From Trochalopteron elliotii (lineage: Eukaryota > Chordata > Aves > Passeriformes > Leiothrichidae), in contig JANPWX010000161.1 of assembly GCA_024734555.1 (NCBI GenBank), positions 1,289,370 to 1,353,369 of the forward strand: a stretch of DNA of 64,000 bases. Reading direction: 5' to 3'. Every line of letters begins with the position of its first letter. Position 1 is the first letter of the stretch. Positions 60,901 through 64,000 of the stretch are shown in pieces. The notes beneath the pieces are model-generated. The model was not told where the DNA came from. It searched no databases and saw only the letters and a program-made list of their open reading frames with translations. The position numbers and the translations under genes were made by a program.

Positions 60901-63900
60901 CATGCATTCAGAGGAGGTAGGAAACGCATTTTTTAGCTGTGAGATGCTGTGTAATCTCTAGAAATGACTCCAAAGGAGAGCACTGGCTGCTGCATCCATG
61001 AATGTCTGGAAGCCCTTTTGGAAGAGCAGCTTTTGTCAGCCATGAGTTATTGGTCTCACTAGTGGGGTAACTGGGTGAAATGCTGTGGCTGAGCCTCACA
61101 CAGAAACTGAAGAACTGGGCTCTGGCTGAGGGACAGAGGATGTGCTGCACAATCTGATGTCAGGGATGTTCCTGCCAGGAAATCAGGACACAGGACCAGA
61201 TGGAGAACACAGATCCACTTGGTACGAGTCTGTTTACAGGTTTGAACCAAAACACAGCGAGAAACGCAACAGGAAAGCAATGTCCTCATCTGATCATAAC
61301 TCAGGCCCTTATGTGAACCAGCTGCCATGCATTTGTGGGACAATCCCCTCTCCAAAATCCCACTTCTAGGAATAACAGGGATAGGAAAGCCTCTGCAGAG
61401 CTGTGAAGGGCACACATCAGCCATGAGAATAGCCCAACTCTTTCTTGTATTTCAGGACCTCCTCGGAGTTCAGTGCAGCTCTGAGGGCAGCAGGCTGTTG
61501 TGTGTGATTTCTGCTATTTCTGGCCAGGTTGAGGCTCTCACTGAGTGGCGTCTCCTTTAACTGCAACCCTGCCAGCTTCAGGTGAAATGAGGAAAACAGG
61601 GAGAGCTGCAAACCTAATCAGTGGTGGGAAGAGGGATAGACGTGCTCAGCATCCTCGTGGGACAGAGCATCTCTGAAGTGGTGGAGTGAGCTCCCTGGGG
61701 AGGTCAGAGATGGCTGTGCAGGGCTGGCACCAAGGGAAGGGAGCAGAAGGGTTTGGGGGTTGGGATGATCAGAGCACTCATCCATCCCCCGCGTCTGCGT
61801 TCTGCTGCGTGTTCAGCAGGGAAAGAGCTGCTAAACCAGGAATGTCCAAAGGGCTGCAGAAGGGCAACTCTTCCAGGAAGGTTCATTAAACAAAGCCCTC
61901 GTGACTGGTTCTCTACTCCAGCACTGAGCCCGTGGCAATGGGAGCCTTTCTCTGCCTTGCTGGGGTGGTGATTTTCCAGCACCGATGCTCGGTGTTTGTG
62001 GACATGTGGTCATGGATGTGCTGCTGGCCAAGGAGTATGGAGTCATGGAGGTTTCCAAATGTGCTCTGTTCCTAGAAGGGACACTGAGTAAAAAATGTGC
62101 CGAGAAATGGTTTGGCAGGCGGTTTGGTTTGGAGGAATTACACTTTCCTTCAGTGTGATTAATAATGGGGATGTGGGGAAAAGATGAAAATAATCAAACT
62201 GCTTTAAAAACTTTGCTGGGCTAAGCCATGTTCAAAACTCAGTCTGGGTGTGAAAAGTCAGGTGGTCTATGAATTTGTCCCAGATGCTCCAGGCAGGATT
62301 CAAGCTTCTGAATCAATCGTGGTGCCTCCCTAAGCACATGAAACCTGCCCCAGGCCATGGCTGCATCTCTGGGGTGTTTGGTGTCACTGTGTCATGCCCA
62401 AGTACATCTTGTCATGTGTCACAGCTGAGACAGGGACTGGGAGAATCCTGTCTGTGCTGCACAGTCCATCCCTGGAGACCACCATCATCTTTGCCCAGGT
62501 CCTTCTGAAAACATGGTTATCCACCTTGATGATCAGGAGGTGCCACAAGGCAGGAATGGGAATAGGATCATCCTTAACTCTCTGTGACGTGGATGGATTT
62601 TGCTGCAGGATGTGCACTGGCTGTTAATTCTGTTTTGGGGCATCTTCTTTATAAAGAGAAAAATTCCTGCACACTTGATGTGCAAGAGAGAGGCAGGTAC
62701 CTCCTGGGGAAAATGCCCACCCTGACCTGAGCCTGTTACTTGTTTTGAGAGAGCTGAGGTGATGCTCAGCCCACTGGAGTCAGGGATGTTGTCATTAGCT
62801 GACAAGAGAAGCTGCTGGGGAAGCAGCACTGGTCTTTCCTCTAACAGTGTTGACAGTCACAAGAGCCAAAGAGAAGAGGATCTTCCTACCTAAAAATGTT
62901 GCCTGGCACTTCTCAAGTGAATTGCTACTACGTGAAGAAATGCAGCTCCTGTTCAAATGCAGCGGGCAGAGAGCTTCTGTCAGTTCTGGCTGGATGGGGG
63001 AAGCCTTCTCCAAATTAAAGCAATTATGGAGAAAGGAGATGCTTTGGATAAATACTTTGTTTCTGTGTTTCACTTAAAAGCAGCATCTAAGTTGCAGGGG
63101 AAAAAAAAAAAAAGAGAGATTTTTATAAGCCTCAAAAAGTCTCTTAGTTTGAAATCTCTTTTTTTCTCCCGGAGTTTGCGTGGTAGAACTTTTCGAAGCC
63201 CCGAAGAAGTCAGCTCTAAACAGGTTTTTAAATAGAGAGCTAAAGGCCATCGGTTGGTGCCGTGCCCCATGCCCTGTGTGCTGGGGGAAGGATGGTGCTG
63301 CGGGACGGTGTGGGGAGATGCAGAGGGGCTTTCCTGTTATTCTGGTGCCATCTACTGGTCCGAGCCCACAGGAAGGTCCGTGGCAGCGGGGAATGAACAC
63401 TGTGGGGTGGCCGGGGTGGGGTGGCCAGTGTCCCCCCAGGAGCAGGGACTGCCTTCCCTCCCTGCAGGGCACACAGAGAGAGTTGGTGCTGCACTCCCCA
63501 TCACCTCCATCTCTGCTTTCCCCACGATTAATGGTTAAAAACACCAAAATCTGGAGCTCAGTCTGCTCAGTCAGCTCTTCCAGCTCTGGTCTTACCAGGA
63601 AGGTGAGAGGGGGTTATGTGAGGGTGGCAGTGGGTGGCAATGCTGCTCCTGCCACTGTGCACCTCCAGGGAAGCCCATGGAGCACCCTGGGCTGGGCTCT
63701 GCTGGGATTTTCCTTTGTTTTGTTAGAGCAGCAGTGAGAGACTCTGGGTTCTTGTGTCTTCCAAAAGCTTGGGCTCTCCTAGCTGTTTGGTCTTTGTTGC
63801 TGGCATTAATAATCCTCTTTCCTTTTACTGAGCCACCAGGTTTTTAAAAATCTAATGGGAGCTGAATTATCTTCACAGTTTCTGTTCAAATGGTCAAAAC

Positions 63901-64000
63901 GTGGTTGAAATTGGCCAATTCCTCAAAAACTGCCAGCTCACAGGAGAAGAGCATGTTGCATTTTAAGCATTTCCTGTGGTAAGCCAGCTGAAACCAGCTG
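57947..64000 (+). other. PRRX1: PRRX1 intron 1 to window end
   Basis: No coding exon of PRRX1 or any other gene is recognised up to the end. Candidate regulatory stretches by composition are about 59020-59260 and 62120-62240. T- and A-runs at about 58935-58952 and 63100-63114 are simple sequence. Confidence 0.5.

Noticed and set aside
51143..64000. PRRX1 homeobox exon 2
   Set aside because: I looked in all frames for the homeodomain hallmarks (RNRTTFN, VWFQNRRAK) and found none. The exon must lie beyond the window, which fits the long intron 1 known in human.
1..64000. Bacterial-type systems, CRISPR arrays, tRNA or rRNA genes
   Set aside because: No regularly spaced repeats, no cloverleaf-like sequence and no rRNA segments were seen. 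The window is ordinary vertebrate nuclear DNA.

Overview
The window is vertebrate nuclear DNA, almost certainly from a bird and probably a songbird. Coding sequence is sparse and split by long introns. The repeats are 3' ends of CR1 LINEs and a few endogenous-retrovirus LTRs, with no Alu- or B1-like SINEs. The two recognisable genes have bird-like GC-rich first exons, and an assembly gap (run of N) sits in the promoter of each. No bacterial, CRISPR or operon structure is present, and most open frames are chance frames.

Layout: (1) 1-18016 is intergenic. It holds three copies of one LTR family (768-1090 minus, 5080-5371 plus, 7485-7803 minus), a composite LTR-like element at about 10780-11765, an old CR1/L3-type fragment near 13.6 kb, a pentanucleotide microsatellite at 14152-14232, and two CR1 3' ends at 17489-17766 and 17960-18016. 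(2) 18017-26345 is GORAB on the plus strand: promoter with a YY1-type motif, a 380-N gap over the missing 5' coding part, an in-frame CAG tract, four coding exon blocks, and a 3' UTR with AATAAA. (3) 26346-47984 is a compact intergenic interval with a few old repeats and AT-rich blocks that look like candidate regulatory DNA. (4) 47985-50660 is the GC-rich island of PRRX1, with a 372-N gap just upstream of the start codon. Coding exon 1 is 48984-49224. (5) 49225-64000 is the first part of PRRX1 intron 1; the homeobox exon lies beyond the window.

The gene order GORAB then PRRX1, both on the plus strand, matches human 1q24. GORAB encodes a Golgi coiled-coil protein that binds RAB6 and SCYL1. 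PRRX1 encodes a mesenchymal paired-class homeodomain transcription factor. Nothing in the sequence shows them acting in one pathway, although both matter for skeletal and connective tissue. I did not find a new multi-gene system. The most useful leads are the GORAB CAG tract running into a gap, a long pyrimidine tract at the PRRX1 promoter, the LTR remnant with a primer-binding-site-like sequence, and AT-rich candidate enhancers around PRRX1.
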